DNA of 64,000 bases from Trinickia fusca (GCF_003628145.1 NZ_RBZV01000001.1:372001-436000), one strand, 5' to 3'. Positions 30,053-39,075 are shown, counted from the stretch's first letter. The notes: generated from the sequence alone by a model not told the origin. A program made the numbers and translations.

Positions 30053-31315
30053 ATGGCTATTGTAGAAGTCAAGGTTCCGGTCTTTTCGGAGTCGGTTTCG
30101 GAAGGCACGATGCTGCAGTGGAAGAAGAAGCCCGGCGAAGCAGTCTCGCAGGACGAAACGCTGATCGAAATCGAAACCGATAAGGTCGTGCTCGAAGTGC
30201 CGGCCCCGGCATCGGGCGTGCTGGCTGAAGTCGTCGTGGCCGACGGCGAAATCGTGATCTCCGAGCAACTCATCGCCAAGATCGACACGGAAGCGAAGGC
30301 TGGCGCCGCTGCACCGGCCGCCGCGGCTGCCGCTCCGGCCGCTGCGCCTGCCGCTGCTGCACCGGCTGCCGCCGCTGCGGCAACGGCAAACGTCGCCGCT
30401 TCGCCGGCAGCGACCAAGCTGATGGCCGAGAAGAGCCTGTCGGCCGATCAGGTCGCAGGTACGGGCCGCGATGGCCGTATCACGAAGGGCGACGTGCTGG
30501 GCGCGGGCGCACCGAAGGCACCCGCTGCCGCGCCGGCCGCTGCACCGGCTCGCGCTGCGAAGCCGTCGCTGCCCGACGTCAAGGCACCGGCATCGGCCGA
30601 CACGTGGCTCAACAACCGCCCCGAGCAGCGTGTGCCGATGTCGCGTCTGCGTGCGCGTATCGCCGAGCGTCTGCTCGAGTCGCAACAAACGAACGCGATC
30701 CTGACCACGTTCAACGAAGTGAACATGGCGCCGGTGATGGATCTGCGCAACAAGTACAAGGACAAGTTCGAGAAGGAACATGGCGTGAAGCTCGGCTTCA
30801 TGTCGTTCTTCGTGAAGGCGGCCGTGCATGCGCTGAAGAAGTTCCCGCTCGTGAACGCATCGATCGACGGTAACGACATCGTCTATCACGGCTACTTCGA
30901 CATCGGTATCGCTGTCGGTTCGCCGCGTGGCCTCGTCGTGCCGATCCTGCGCAACGCCGATCAGATGAGCCTTGCCGACATCGAGAAGAAGATCGCCGAA
31001 TTCGGTCAGAAGGCCAAGGACGGCAAGCTGTCGATCGACGAAATGACGGGCGGTACGTTCTCGATCTCGAACGGCGGTGTGTTCGGCTCGATGCTGTCGA
31101 CGCCGATCATCAACCCGCCGCAATCGGCGATCCTCGGCGTGCACGCGACGAAGGAGCGTCCGGTCGTCGAGAACGGTCAGATCGTGATTCGCCCGATCAA
31201 CTACCTCGCGCTGTCGTACGACCACCGCATCATCGACGGCCGCGAAGCCGTGCTGTCGCTGGTCGCGATGAAGGATGCGCTCGAGGACCCGGCGCGTCTG
31301 CTGCTCGATCTGTAA
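30053..31315 (+). CDS. odhB: Dihydrolipoyl succinyltransferase (E2)
   Basis: A 420-aa E2 core of the 2-oxoglutarate dehydrogenase complex. The lipoyl domain has its lipoylated Lys44 in [12 protein letters not shown]. An Ala/Pro-rich linker follows, then the E3-binding domain (about residues 120-160, G-R-D-G-R-I-T-K), a second linker and the catalytic domain with His391 and Asp395 in SYDHRIIDG. Identical order to the sucA-odhB-lpdA operon of other betaproteobacteria. A gap of 134 nt after sucA shows no terminator. Confidence 0.97.
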   Translation: MAIVEVKVPVFSESVSEGTMLQWKKKPGEAVSQDETLIEIETDKVVLEVPAPASGVLAEVVVADGEIVISEQLIAKIDTEAKAGAAAPAAAAAAPAAAPAAAAPAAAAAATANVAASPAATKLMAEKSLSADQVAGTGRDGRITKGDVLGAGAPKAPAAAPAAAPARAAKPSLPDVKAPASADTWLNNRPEQRVPMSRLRARIAERLLESQQTNAILTTFNEVNMAPVMDLRNKYKDKFEKEHGVKLGFMSFFVKAAVHALKKFPLVNASIDGNDIVYHGYFDIGIAVGSPRGLVVPILRNADQMSLADIEKKIAEFGQKAKDGKLSIDEMTGGTFSISNGGVFGSMLSTPIINPPQSAILGVHATKERPVVENGQIVIRPINYLALSYDHRIIDGREAVLSLVAMKDALEDPARLLLDL

Positions 31316-31322
31316 TTCCCCT

Positions 31323-31340
31323 TGCGCCCGCGAGGGCGCA
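31323..31340 (+). other. Hairpin between odhB and lpdA
   Basis: A 7-bp perfect stem (TGCGCCC with GGGCGCA) is capped by GCGA, a GNRA-type tetraloop, just after the odhB stop. There is no T-tract, so it looks like an mRNA stability or processing element, not a terminator. Confidence 0.4.
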
Positions 31341-31410
31341 TCAGCCTTGATTGCAATCGCAGCGCCGCGCGGCATGGCCCGCGCGCCGCTGCGTTCTCGG
31401 AAGGATAGTC

Positions 31411-32841
31411 ATGTCCCAAGAATTTGACGTCGTCGTGATCGGCGCCGGCCCCGGTGGCTACATTGCCGCGATTCGTGCCGCGCAGCTCGGCAAGACCGTC
31501 GCCTGTATCGAAAAGTGGAAGAACCCGGCCGGCGCGCTGAAGCTCGGCGGTACCTGCCTGAACGTCGGCTGCATTCCGTCGAAGGCGCTGCTGGCGTCGT
31601 CGGAAGAGTTCGAAAACGCGTCGCACCACCTGGCCGATCACGGCATTTCGGTCAGCGACGTGAAGATCGATGTGGCGAAGATGCTGGGTCGCAAGGACGC
31701 GATCGTCGAAAAGATGACGGGCGGCATCGAATTCCTGTTCAAGAAGAACAAGATCACGTGGCTCAAGGGTCACGGCAAGTTCACCGGCAAGACCGATGCC
31801 GGCGTGCAGATCGAAGTGAGCGGCGAAGGCGAGACCGAAGTCGTGACCGCGCGTAACGTGATCATCGCGACGGGCTCGAAGGCGCGTCATCTGCCGAACG
31901 TGCCGGTCGACAACAAGATCGTCGCCGACAACGAAGGCGCGCTGACGTTCGAGTCGGTGCCGAAGAAGCTGGCCGTCATCGGCGCCGGCGTGATCGGCCT
32001 CGAGCTCGGCTCGGTGTGGCGTCGTCTCGGCGCGCAAGTGACGGTGCTCGAAGCGCTGCCGCAATTCCTCGGGGCTGCGGACGAAGGTCTGGCCAAGGAA
32101 GCGGCCAAGCAGTTCAAGAAGCAGGGCCTCGACATTCATCTGGGCGTGAGCATCGGTGAAGTGAAGACGACCGCGAACGGCGTCACGATCGCTTACACCG
32201 ACAAGGATGGCAACGCGCAGACGCTCGAAGCCGATCGCCTGATCGTCTCGGTCGGTCGCGTGCCGAACACCGATAACCTCGGTCTCGAGTCGATCGGCCT
32301 GAAGGCGAACGAGCGCGGCTTCATCGACGTCGACGATCACTGCCGCACGAGCGTGCCGAACGTCTACGCGATCGGCGACGTCGTGCGTGGCCCGATGCTC
32401 GCGCACAAGGCCGAGGACGAAGGCGTGCTGGTGGCTGAAATCATCGACGGCCAGAAGCCGCACATCGACTACAACTGCATTCCTTGGGTCATCTACACCG
32501 AACCCGAGATCGCATGGGTCGGCAAGACGGAGCAGCAGCTGAAGGCCGAAGGCCGCGAGATCAAGAAGGGCCAGTTCCCGTTCTCGATCAACGGCCGTGC
32601 GCTCGGCGTGGGCAAGACCGACGGCTTCGTGAAGATGATCGCCGATGCCAAGACCGACGAACTGCTCGGCGTGCACGTGATCTCGGCGAACGCGTCGGAT
32701 CTGATCGCCGAAGCGGTCGTGGCGATGGAGTTCAAGGCGGCGTCGGAAGACCTCGGCCGTATCTGCCATCCGCACCCGTCGCTGTCCGAAGTGATGCGCG
32801 AAGCGGCGCTCGACGTCGACAAGCGCTCGCTCAACAAGTAA
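31411..32841 (+). CDS. lpdA: Dihydrolipoyl dehydrogenase (E3)
   Basis: A 476-aa flavoprotein that reoxidises dihydrolipoamide with NAD+ in the 2-oxoglutarate dehydrogenase complex. The FAD fold begins [14 protein letters not shown], the redox disulfide is Cys49/Cys54 in [13 protein letters not shown], an NAD-binding GAGVIGLE motif follows, and the C-terminal dimer domain ends with H-P-H-P-S-L-S-E. The ATG at 31411 follows AAGGA; the upstream frame is not protein-like. The terminator at 32887-32926 closes the operon. Confidence 0.97.
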   Translation: MSQEFDVVVIGAGPGGYIAAIRAAQLGKTVACIEKWKNPAGALKLGGTCLNVGCIPSKALLASSEEFENASHHLADHGISVSDVKIDVAKMLGRKDAIVEKMTGGIEFLFKKNKITWLKGHGKFTGKTDAGVQIEVSGEGETEVVTARNVIIATGSKARHLPNVPVDNKIVADNEGALTFESVPKKLAVIGAGVIGLELGSVWRRLGAQVTVLEALPQFLGAADEGLAKEAAKQFKKQGLDIHLGVSIGEVKTTANGVTIAYTDKDGNAQTLEADRLIVSVGRVPNTDNLGLESIGLKANERGFIDVDDHCRTSVPNVYAIGDVVRGPMLAHKAEDEGVLVAEIIDGQKPHIDYNCIPWVIYTEPEIAWVGKTEQQLKAEGREIKKGQFPFSINGRALGVGKTDGFVKMIADAKTDELLGVHVISANASDLIAEAVVAMEFKAASEDLGRICHPHPSLSEVMREAALDVDKRSLNK

Positions 32842-32886
32842 CACGCGCGTGCCGGCCTCGAAATGGGCTGGCCCCGAGCGTGACGC

Positions 32887-32926
32887 CGAAGGCGGGCGGG
32901 GCATGTCCCGTCCGCCTTCGCTTTTT
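32887..32926 (+). terminator. Intrinsic terminator after lpdA
   Basis: A long stem (CGAAGGCGG...CCGCCTTCG with inner CGGG/CCCG) is followed by CTTTTTG. It ends the sucA-odhB-lpdA unit, but zapE begins 12 nt later, so zapE needs readthrough or shares this region as its leader. Confidence 0.85.
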
Positions 32927-32937
32927 GTATTGGCACG

Positions 32938-34035
32938 ATGAACGTCATCGAATACTACGAAAACGAGCTGAAGACCCGCGGCTATCAGTCCGACGACGCA
33001 CAGCGCGCCGCCGTCGATCGGCTGCAGCGTTGCTACGCCGAGTGGGTTGCCTACAAGGCACGACGTTCGAACGCGCTGCGCAAGCTCATCGTGCACCCCG
33101 AACTGCCGCGTGGCGTTTATCTTTGGGGCGGAGTGGGGCGCGGCAAGAGCTTCCTGATGGACAGCTTCTATGCCGTGGTGCCCGTGCAACGCAAGACGCG
33201 CCTGCATTTTCACGAATTCATGCGCGAGGTGCATCGGGAGCTCGAGGAGCTCAAAGGGCGGGCCGATCCGCTCGACGAGCTCGCGCGCCGCATCGCGAAG
33301 CGCTACCGGCTCATCTGCTTCGACGAATTCCACGTGTCCGATATCGCGGACGCGATGATTCTTTATCGACTGCTCAACGCGCTATTTGCGAACGGCGTGC
33401 AGTTCGTGATGACCTCCAATTACGAGCCCGGCACGCTGTATCCGGACGGGCTGCACCGCGATCGCGTGCTGCCGGCGATCGAGCTCGTGAAGGCCAAGCT
33501 CGACGTACTCAACGTCGACGCGGGCATCGACTATCGGCGGCGTACGCTGGCGCAGGTTGCCGCCTACCACACGCCGCTCGGCGCACAGGCCGATCATGCC
33601 CTGCGCGAAGCGTATGCGAGCCTGGCGGCCGTGCCGGACGAAAGCCCTTTGCTCCATATCGAGAAGCGCGAACTGAAGGCGCTGCGCCGCGCCGACGGCA
33701 TCGTGTGGTTCGATTTCGCGACGCTATGTGGCGGCCCGCGCTCGCAGAACGATTATCTCGAACTGGCAAGCCGTTTCCATACGGTGATCCTGTCCGACGT
33801 GCCGCAGATGTCGCCGCGTATGGCATCCGAGGCGCGGCGTTTCACCTGGCTCGTCGACGTCTTCTACGACCACAAGGTCAAGCTGTTGATGTCGGCTGCC
33901 GTGCCGGCCGAACAGTTGTATGTCGAAGGGCCGATGGCCAACGAATTCAGCCGCACGGTCTCGCGGATCATCGAAATGCAGTCGCAGGAATACCTCGAGG
34001 CGCCGCGCAGGATCGTCGACACGTCGCTGACTTGA
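32938..34035 (+). CDS. zapE: Cell-division ATPase ZapE (AFG1-like)
   Basis: A 365-aa AFG1/ZapE-family ATPase, which in E. coli associates with the Z-ring and is needed under stress. The Walker A GVGRGKS has Lys70; Walker B is LICFDE with Asp129-Glu130, followed by the F-H-V-S-D-I-A-D sensor-like segment. Length and motifs match the family throughout. Its position right after lpdA is common in betaproteobacteria. The start ATG lies just behind the lpdA terminator and lacks a clear Shine-Dalgarno. Confidence 0.94.
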   Translation: MNVIEYYENELKTRGYQSDDAQRAAVDRLQRCYAEWVAYKARRSNALRKLIVHPELPRGVYLWGGVGRGKSFLMDSFYAVVPVQRKTRLHFHEFMREVHRELEELKGRADPLDELARRIAKRYRLICFDEFHVSDIADAMILYRLLNALFANGVQFVMTSNYEPGTLYPDGLHRDRVLPAIELVKAKLDVLNVDAGIDYRRRTLAQVAAYHTPLGAQADHALREAYASLAAVPDESPLLHIEKRELKALRRADGIVWFDFATLCGGPRSQNDYLELASRFHTVILSDVPQMSPRMASEARRFTWLVDVFYDHKVKLLMSAAVPAEQLYVEGPMANEFSRTVSRIIEMQSQEYLEAPRRIVDTSLT

Positions 34036-34057
34036 TCGCCACCCCGTCCGCGGCAAC

Positions 34058-34070
34058 ATAATCGGATTAT
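34058..34070. promoter_or_regulatory. 13-bp inverted repeat ahead of the DUF4096 gene
   Basis: ATAATC and GATTAT flank a single G in an AT-rich spot 63 nt before the DUF4096 start. It is a candidate operator; no partner protein is known. Confidence 0.35.
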
Positions 34071-34133
34071 TCTGATATCCGCCGAAGGGGCAGGGGCATA
34101 TCGTGCTTTCCTCATTCTGACGAAGGAGGCGCC

Positions 34134-34544
34134 ATGACCCCGTACCGTGATATCACCGACGAACAATGGCAGTGCGTCGGGTCGCTGTTTCCTGAGCTGC
34201 AGCCGCGCGCGCAGTCGCGTGGGCGTCCTTTGACCGACACGCGAGCCGTCCTCAACGGCGTGCTGTGGGTGATCTATAGCGGCGCGGCATGGTCGTCGAT
34301 GCCGCGCCGCTACCCGTCGTATCAAACATGCCATCGGCGCTTCAAGGGTTGGCACGCCTCAGGCGTATTCAAGGAAGTGCTCAGGCAGTTGTACGGCGAG
34401 GGCGCCAATGCATTGAGCGACTCGATCAAGCTGCGGATGCGGATGAAGACGGAGCCGATCAGCGGCATGCCGCCCATGCCTGCATTCGTGAGCGTCGATG
34501 CGCCGATGCTGGCTTATCTCGCTTCTCTGCGGCAGGCGGCTTGA
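34134..34544 (+). CDS. Orphan DUF4096 (IS5 transposase N-terminal) protein
   Basis: A 136-aa protein. Residues 5-88 are the DUF4096 domain of IS5-type transposases (I-T-D-E-Q-W, GRPLTDTRAVLNGVLWVI, RYPSYQTCHRRF-x-x-W). The DDE catalytic domain is missing, and residues 95-136 are a Met/Pro-rich tail unrelated to the tail of the similar protein at 2112-2510. A near-perfect GAAGGAGG lies 6 nt before the ATG, and a strong terminator follows, so this looks like a working gene and not a remnant. No terminal repeats are visible. Function is unknown; a co-opted DNA-binding regulator is an inference. Confidence 0.7.
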   Translation: MTPYRDITDEQWQCVGSLFPELQPRAQSRGRPLTDTRAVLNGVLWVIYSGAAWSSMPRRYPSYQTCHRRFKGWHASGVFKEVLRQLYGEGANALSDSIKLRMRMKTEPISGMPPMPAFVSVDAPMLAYLASLRQAA

Positions 34545-34578
34545 CGACGCCGGCCTCGTGCACGATCGATAGCCAACA

Positions 34579-34614
34579 ATAAAAACGGCCGGCGTTGTGG
34601 CGCCGGCCGTTTGC
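34579..34614. terminator. Bidirectional terminator
   Basis: A 12-bp perfect stem (AAACGGCCGGCG with CGCCGGCCGTTT, loop of 6) lies between converging genes, with a long A/T tract on the minus-strand side. Confidence 0.85.
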
Positions 34615-34665
34615 GTATACAAGCGCGATCTGCGTGACGACAATCGTCACGCACCGGAAGATGGG

Positions 34666-35178
34666 TCAGTTCTTGGCTTGAGCCGCGTCGTCTGCCTCAC
34701 GAATCCACGTTTGCGAGCGGCCGAGCAGTGAAACCCCGATGTAGCCGCGCACGATGAGCTTGTTGCCACCGTCTTCGAGGTGCATCTTGCATTTGTAGAC
34801 CTTGCCGTTCTCGGGGTCGAGGATGTTGCCGTCGTCCCATGTGTCGCCGTCCTGCTTCATGCTCTTGATGATCGTCATGCCGAGCATCGGTTGATCCTTG
34901 CGCTCGTCCGTGCATGCGGTGCAGAGGCGGCCAGGTTTCTCGTTCGGATTCAGGCCCTTGACGACCTTGCCGCTCAGCGTACCGTCGCTGTCTTGCGTAA
35001 TCCGTACCAGCGCCTTGGGCTGATGAGTGCTGTCGTCGATCGTTTTCCACGTGCCCACGGGCGTGCTCGTGCCCTGGGCGAACGCCATGGCTGCGCCGGC
35101 GAACAAGGCGCCAGCCAGTGCTGCGCGTTTTGCGGCGGTGAGCGCCATCGTCCTGGCGCGTTGCGAGAAGTGCGTCAT
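34666..35178 (-). CDS. DUF2147 periplasmic protein
   Basis: A 170-aa exported protein of the DUF2147 family. A signal peptide ends near M-A-F-A (about residue 34). The mature part has the family pattern: G-T-W-K-T-I-D-D at its start, a Cys-x-x-Cys (C-T-A-C) segment, and L-x-V-R-G-Y-I-G-V-S-L-L-GRSQTW at the end. The function of the family is unknown. The ATG at 35178 has AAGGAGG 5 nt upstream; the longer frame upstream is ruled out by this. Confidence 0.9.
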   Translation of the reverse strand: MTHFSQRARTMALTAAKRAALAGALFAGAAMAFAQGTSTPVGTWKTIDDSTHQPKALVRITQDSDGTLSGKVVKGLNPNEKPGRLCTACTDERKDQPMLGMTIIKSMKQDGDTWDDGNILDPENGKVYKCKMHLEDGGNKLIVRGYIGVSLLGRSQTWIREADDAAQAKN

Positions 35179-35431
35179 GTCATCCTCCTTGGAAGAAACC
35201 GTCTGTCGTTTACGTTCGTTGCGCAGTGGCGTGTTGGCTGGCACGCGCCGCGTCTTTTAGGAATAAAGTCAGGATAAGCGCGAATATGGAACCAACGGTT
35301 GATAGTGGAAGCTCTAATCAGACGCACCCACGGTCACGGGTTCAAACGAGCCGATCTGAGGGCATCAAAGCAGGGCGTCAAAGCATCGCCGCGCATTGTA
35401 ATCGTTAGGCGTACAGATCGGCATGGGCCGA

Positions 35432-36151
35432 CTACGCGCGGCCGCCAAGACTGCCGCCGCCGTCGACGGCCAAGACTTGGCCAGTCATGTAGCTGGCCTC
35501 GCCTGATAGAAGGAAACACACGACTGCGGCCACTTCATGTGGGGTGCCCAGGCGCTGCATCGGGATCGTATCGAGCACTTTGCGCTCTGCATCGCTACCA
35601 ACCGGCCGCGTCTTGCGAAACAGCTCGGTTTCGATCGGGCCGGGTGCCACGGCATTCACCGTGATGCCGTACTCGGCCAGTTCCAATGCCCACGTTCGCG
35701 TGCAGCCGACCAGCGCGCTCTTCGCGGCCGAATAGGCCGTCCGGTCGACGCTGCCGAATATCGCGCGGCTGCAGATATTGACGATGCGGCCATCACGGCG
35801 CTGCTTCATCGCATCCACGAAGTGTTGGGTGATCTGGATCGCCGCCCGCACGTTCAAATCGAACACACTCTGTAGCGAAGACAAGTCGATCTTGCCCAGC
35901 GGCTCAGGCAATGCGATGCCGGCATTGTTGACGATGCCGGCGATGTCGTACTGTTCGCTGATGCGTCGGGTGACCTCGGCCGTCTGGTCGAGGTCGGAAA
36001 GGTCGCATGCCAGCAGTGTTCCTGGAAACGCCACCCCCTCGACGTGTCGAGCGATACCCACGACCTGGTGTCCGCTGTTGCTCAGTGCGGCACTGATCGC
36101 ATGGCCGATGCCACGTGATGCGCCGGTAACGAGGAAAGTGCGGGAATTCAT
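35432..36151 (-). CDS. SDR-family oxidoreductase
   Basis: A 239-aa short-chain dehydrogenase/reductase. The NAD(P) site TGASRGIG is at residues 9-16, NNAG follows, the catalytic Tyr and Lys are in YSAAK, and a Ser lies in the ICSRAI strand. The C-terminus carries the classical G-Q-V-L-A-V-D-G-G segment. It resembles FabG-like 3-oxoacyl reductases, but it stands alone with no lipid or sugar genes next to it, so the substrate cannot be named. Confidence 0.88.
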   Translation of the reverse strand: MNSRTFLVTGASRGIGHAISAALSNSGHQVVGIARHVEGVAFPGTLLACDLSDLDQTAEVTRRISEQYDIAGIVNNAGIALPEPLGKIDLSSLQSVFDLNVRAAIQITQHFVDAMKQRRDGRIVNICSRAIFGSVDRTAYSAAKSALVGCTRTWALELAEYGITVNAVAPGPIETELFRKTRPVGSDAERKVLDTIPMQRLGTPHEVAAVVCFLLSGEASYMTGQVLAVDGGGSLGGRA

Positions 36152-36375
36152 GAGACTCGGTTCACCCTCAAAGGCCGTCCAGGTTCGCCACTATAGAGAT
36201 CTTCCGCCCTCGCGACCACCTCTCCGGTCGTCAGCTCCTACTCGAAAAAATGCCCCGTGACCAGAGGTTAGAAGAGGAGCCCGAAGCACGCGAAACTGAG
36301 TAATAATGTCGCGCTTGAGACAGTCGTCTCAGAAATAGAATCAGTCGCTAGAACTACTCGCGCAGGAAATAGAAC

Positions 36376-37122
36376 ATGAGCCACATTTCGCGTATGCGGG
36401 GGACCGCGCTTGCAGCGCTAGTCATGATCGGGGGAATCGGGGGCGCGTATGCGCAAACCGTTGCGGATAGCGCTTCGAACGCCGCCGCACCGCTAGGCGC
36501 CGCATCGGCGCCGGCCGTCGTGGCTCCGGTGGCCGAAGCCGCACCGCTGGTACCGGCGGCTGGCGACCAAACGGCCATGCCCGCTGCGCCGGCCGACACG
36601 AAAGAGGCAGAAGGGAACGTCGCCGAGCTTCAAAGCATGATTCACGGCAACGAGCTCACCGAGCTGCGTACCGCCTACAACGGGACCTATGGCGCGAGCC
36701 TGCTGCTGTACGGTAAGGAGATGACGTACTACGTCGTGCTGTTCCAGCAGAAGAACTTCTGGCGTGTGATCAAGACGCAGGATCAAGGGCGTGCCGAAGC
36801 GGTCTATGCCGACTTCGTGCACAAGAGCGCGCAACTGGCCGACATCGAACTGCGCCGCGCGAAGCTGGCCGCGCAGAAGGCCTACACCGAGCGCTTGATC
36901 GCACTGACGCAGGAGCATGCCGATCGCTTGCAGGCGGACCTGAATGTGGCGCGTCAACAACAGGCAGCGGTGGCAGCGCGTCAGAAACAGGCTCGCGACG
37001 AAGCAGCCGCACTCGCGACGCAGAAGCAGGCGGCGCAGGACCAACTGCGTGAGCTGCAGCGTCAAGTGCATCAGCTTCAGCGCGAGACGGAGCAGGGGCT
37101 GCCGCGCCGCCATACGCACTGA
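36376..37122 (+). CDS. DUF2968 exported coiled-coil protein
   Basis: A 248-aa protein matching the DUF2968 family, seen mostly in Burkholderiaceae. A signal peptide ends near A-Y-A-Q (residue 26), then an Ala/Pro-rich linker (about 27-75), a compact domain with E-L-R-T-A-Y-N-G-x-Y-G-A-S-L-L and an aromatic stretch (YYVVLFQQKNFWRV), and a long Gln/Ala/Arg coiled coil from residue 150 to the end. Probably periplasmic. Function unknown; it has no operon partner here. Confidence 0.82.
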   Translation: MSHISRMRGTALAALVMIGGIGGAYAQTVADSASNAAAPLGAASAPAVVAPVAEAAPLVPAAGDQTAMPAAPADTKEAEGNVAELQSMIHGNELTELRTAYNGTYGASLLLYGKEMTYYVVLFQQKNFWRVIKTQDQGRAEAVYADFVHKSAQLADIELRRAKLAAQKAYTERLIALTQEHADRLQADLNVARQQQAAVAARQKQARDEAAALATQKQAAQDQLRELQRQVHQLQRETEQGLPRRHTH

Positions 37123-37422
37123 CCTCGTAGGGCATTCACCACGACAAGCGCCGCGCGCAGCCTCTGCTGGCCTGCGGCGTTGTCTTCCTCCCGGTGCGGG
37201 CGATCGCCGCACCGTGTCCACCGTTTTCCCTCGTTCCCGCGCTGCTTCAGCTGAGCTGTACGACTCAGCCGTCGAGTCATCTGCGTCCCCCACGGCGGGC
37301 ATGTTGCGCATAGACGACGGTCTACCTGGCTGCGGGCGTTGCGCGGCACCAACACGCGCGCTGTTTGCGTCGCGTCAGATCGTTGCTCGGGCGATAGCCA
37401 GACCGGGGCAGCTGTCTTCTAT
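37123..37422. other. Intergenic stretch without a supported gene
   Basis: 300 nt between the converging DUF2968 and GntR genes. A GC-rich hairpin at 37145-37182 (CAA-G-CGCCGC with GCGGCGTTG, inner CAGC/GCTG) may end the DUF2968 transcript but has no proper T-tract. Open frames here lack ribosome sites. Confidence 0.45.
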
Positions 37423-38076
37423 CTAGCGCGGCGTCAGCGCCTGAGTCACCACCTTTCCGACGATGCGCTTGGCCGTCGCCAGATGCGTAACCGTCATCGA
37501 TTTGGCGAGCCGCGCGTCGCGTTCACGACACGCCTTCAAAATGCTCGCGTGCTCGTGCTGGAACGCGGGCGTATCGGCTAGAAGCGTCGCTTGCAGGCGC
37601 TCGTAGCGCTCGACCTGGGCGCGCAAATCGCGAATCGCATTCAGTTGCCGTAGGTTGCCGCACGGCGCATACAGCAGCTCGTGGAACTCGCGGTTCAGCG
37701 CGCCTTGCTTTTCCTGTGTCTCGGCCTTGCCGAGCAGGCGATGCACGAGGCTCGCCCGCACCAGCGTTTCCTCGTCCATGCGCTTGACGGCCTGAAAGAT
37801 CGCATCGCCTTCGAGCAGCATGCGCAGGCTGTAGATCTCGTCGACGTCGGCCAGGGTCAGCGTACGCACGACGGCGCCTCGATTGGGATGAATCGCGATG
37901 AGGCCTTGCGCCTCGAGCTTGCGCAACGCTTCGCGTAGCGGAATGCGGCTCACGGCGAAACGCTCGGCCAGTTCGCGCTCGACGAGCCTGGCGCCGTCGC
38001 TCAGGGTGCCGGATGCAATCCATTGACGCAGTTCGGCGGCGATGCCGTCGGCCGTCGAGTCGATTCGTTCTTGCAT
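37423..38076 (-). CDS. GntR-family (FadR subfamily) regulator
   Basis: A 217-aa repressor. The N-terminal winged helix shows G-A-R-L-V-E-R-E-L-A-E-R-F-A-V-S and R-I-P-L-R-E-A-L-R-K-L-E-A-Q-G-L-I; the C-terminal all-helical FCD domain (about 85-205) has the usual ligand-pocket residues (E-F-H-x-x-L, H-x-x-I). The ATG at 38076 starts the protein at its usual length; longer frames begin at 38112 and 38133. It is divergent from the ABM monooxygenase gene, and a perfect TGGTATACCA palindrome lies between them. The effector is unknown. Confidence 0.9.
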   Translation of the reverse strand: MQERIDSTADGIAAELRQWIASGTLSDGARLVERELAERFAVSRIPLREALRKLEAQGLIAIHPNRGAVVRTLTLADVDEIYSLRMLLEGDAIFQAVKRMDEETLVRASLVHRLLGKAETQEKQGALNREFHELLYAPCGNLRQLNAIRDLRAQVERYERLQATLLADTPAFQHEHASILKACRERDARLAKSMTVTHLATAKRIVGKVVTQALTPR

Positions 38077-38114
38077 GTTCGCTAACCTGCTCAAGTCTTT
38101 GTGATTTGGCATAA

Positions 38115-38124
38115 TGGTATACCA
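38115..38124. promoter_or_regulatory. Candidate GntR operator
   Basis: A perfect 10-bp palindrome, TGGTATACCA, sits in the divergent gap, 24 nt before the monooxygenase start. FadR-subfamily GntR proteins bind short T-G-G-T...A-C-C-A palindromes of this kind. Confidence 0.55.
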
Positions 38125-38147
38125 AACTACCAAATGGAGGCTCAGCC

Positions 38148-38471
38148 ATGACGATTGCCAAGACCAAAACTCCCCCTTACTACGCGGTCATTTTCACGTC
38201 GATCCGCACGCCAGGCGACAACGGCTACGACAAGATGTCGGAGGCAATGTCGGAGTCGGCTGCGAAGCAACCGGGCTTCCTGGGCGTCGAGTCGGCGCGC
38301 GAGGACGTCGGTATCACGGTGTCGTACTGGGAGAGCCTCGAGGCGATTGCCGCCTGGAAAGCCAATGCGGCACATCAAATGGCGCAGAAGCTCGGCCGCG
38401 AACGCTGGTATCAGGAATACAAGACGCGTATTTGCAAGGTCGAGCGCGAATACGATTTTTCGAAGCAGTGA
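38148..38471 (+). CDS. ABM-domain (antibiotic biosynthesis monooxygenase) protein
   Basis: A 107-aa small protein with the ferredoxin-like ABM fold: YYAVIFTSIRT, then Q-P-G-F-L-G-V-E-S-A-R, then VSYWESLEAIAAWK and R-E-R-W-Y. ABM proteins oxidise small aromatic compounds or bind haem or ligands without a cofactor; the exact role here is open. GGAGG lies before the ATG. It probably answers to the divergent GntR regulator. No partner enzyme is adjacent. Confidence 0.88.
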   Translation: MTIAKTKTPPYYAVIFTSIRTPGDNGYDKMSEAMSESAAKQPGFLGVESAREDVGITVSYWESLEAIAAWKANAAHQMAQKLGRERWYQEYKTRICKVEREYDFSKQ

Positions 38472-38799
38472 GCGCATGGCATCGTCGCGTCGCGCGGCGA
38501 TGGCGATGCCTGCTCTTTATGCCAAGGCCGCTACGTCGTCGTTCTGCGCCGCGGTTTTGGCATTCTCAACAGACATCTTGTCGGGTGCATCGAGCCGCGT
38601 ACCGCATCGGACGCTTTCTCCCATGAAGAAACTGCCCACGTGCTTGTAATTGGTGCAAGGCACATCGGAGCCGGCCGGTGCTGGCGTTTTGTCTGATTTT
38701 TGCCGCGAAGCCTTGTTTTCTATGTGTTTTGAATATGAAGAGCGCCGCTGGCACCGAACTTGCGGACGGTTTAGAGGCTTCTCTTTATGGAATTACGGC
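38472..38799. other. Intergenic stretch without a supported gene
   Basis: About 330 nt. A stem GGCATCG/CGATGCC at 38478-38510 just after the monooxygenase stop may slow or end transcription. The rest has no clear gene or RNA element that I can support. Confidence 0.4.
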
Positions 38800-39027
38800 A
38801 TGTCAATTCATCAGACGGAACGTGCGTGCGGCGGGCTCGCCCTGCATCTTGTCGATGCGGATCTCGATCATCTGGAGCGAGTGATATCGCGCCCGGCGAA
38901 CCGCATGCTGACCGCGCAGTACTGGCGCCGCCGCGTGCTGTCGATGCAACATCAGTTCGAATTGACGCACGAACAGGGCGCGCGTGCCGAAGCCATTCTT
39001 CAGCGGCTCGACGATTGCGCCGCCTAA
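38800..39027 (+). CDS. Small conserved-looking hypothetical protein
   Basis: A 75-aa ORF from the ATG at 38800. The sequence is balanced and protein-like, with amphipathic helices (L-V-D-A-D-L-D-H-L-E-R-V-I, then Q-Y-W-R-R-R-V-L-S-M-Q-H-Q-F-E-L-T). There is no signal or membrane segment and no clear Shine-Dalgarno. A strong intrinsic terminator 17 nt past its stop supports transcription through it. I do not recognise a domain. Confidence 0.55.
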   Translation: MSIHQTERACGGLALHLVDADLDHLERVISRPANRMLTAQYWRRRVLSMQHQFELTHEQGARAEAILQRLDDCAA

Positions 39028-39043
39028 TGTGGCCCCATGGTGA

Positions 39044-39075
39044 GCGGCGCATCGTGCGATGCGCCGCGCCGTTTT
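39044..39075 (+). terminator. Intrinsic terminator after the 75-aa gene
   Basis: A stem of 10 to 11 bp (GCGGCGCATC with GATGCGCCGC, tight loop) is followed by GCCGTTTTACTC. Its 3' end overlaps the stop codon of the converging hfq2 gene. Confidence 0.7.

Noticed and set aside
34134-34544. Intact insertion sequence
   Set aside because: No DDE domain, terminal inverted repeats or target-site duplication could be found around the gene.
35318-35360. Possible tRNA T-loop (GGGTTCAAAC)
   Set aside because: The flanking five bases do not pair as a T-stem, and no anticodon arm or acceptor stem could be built around it.
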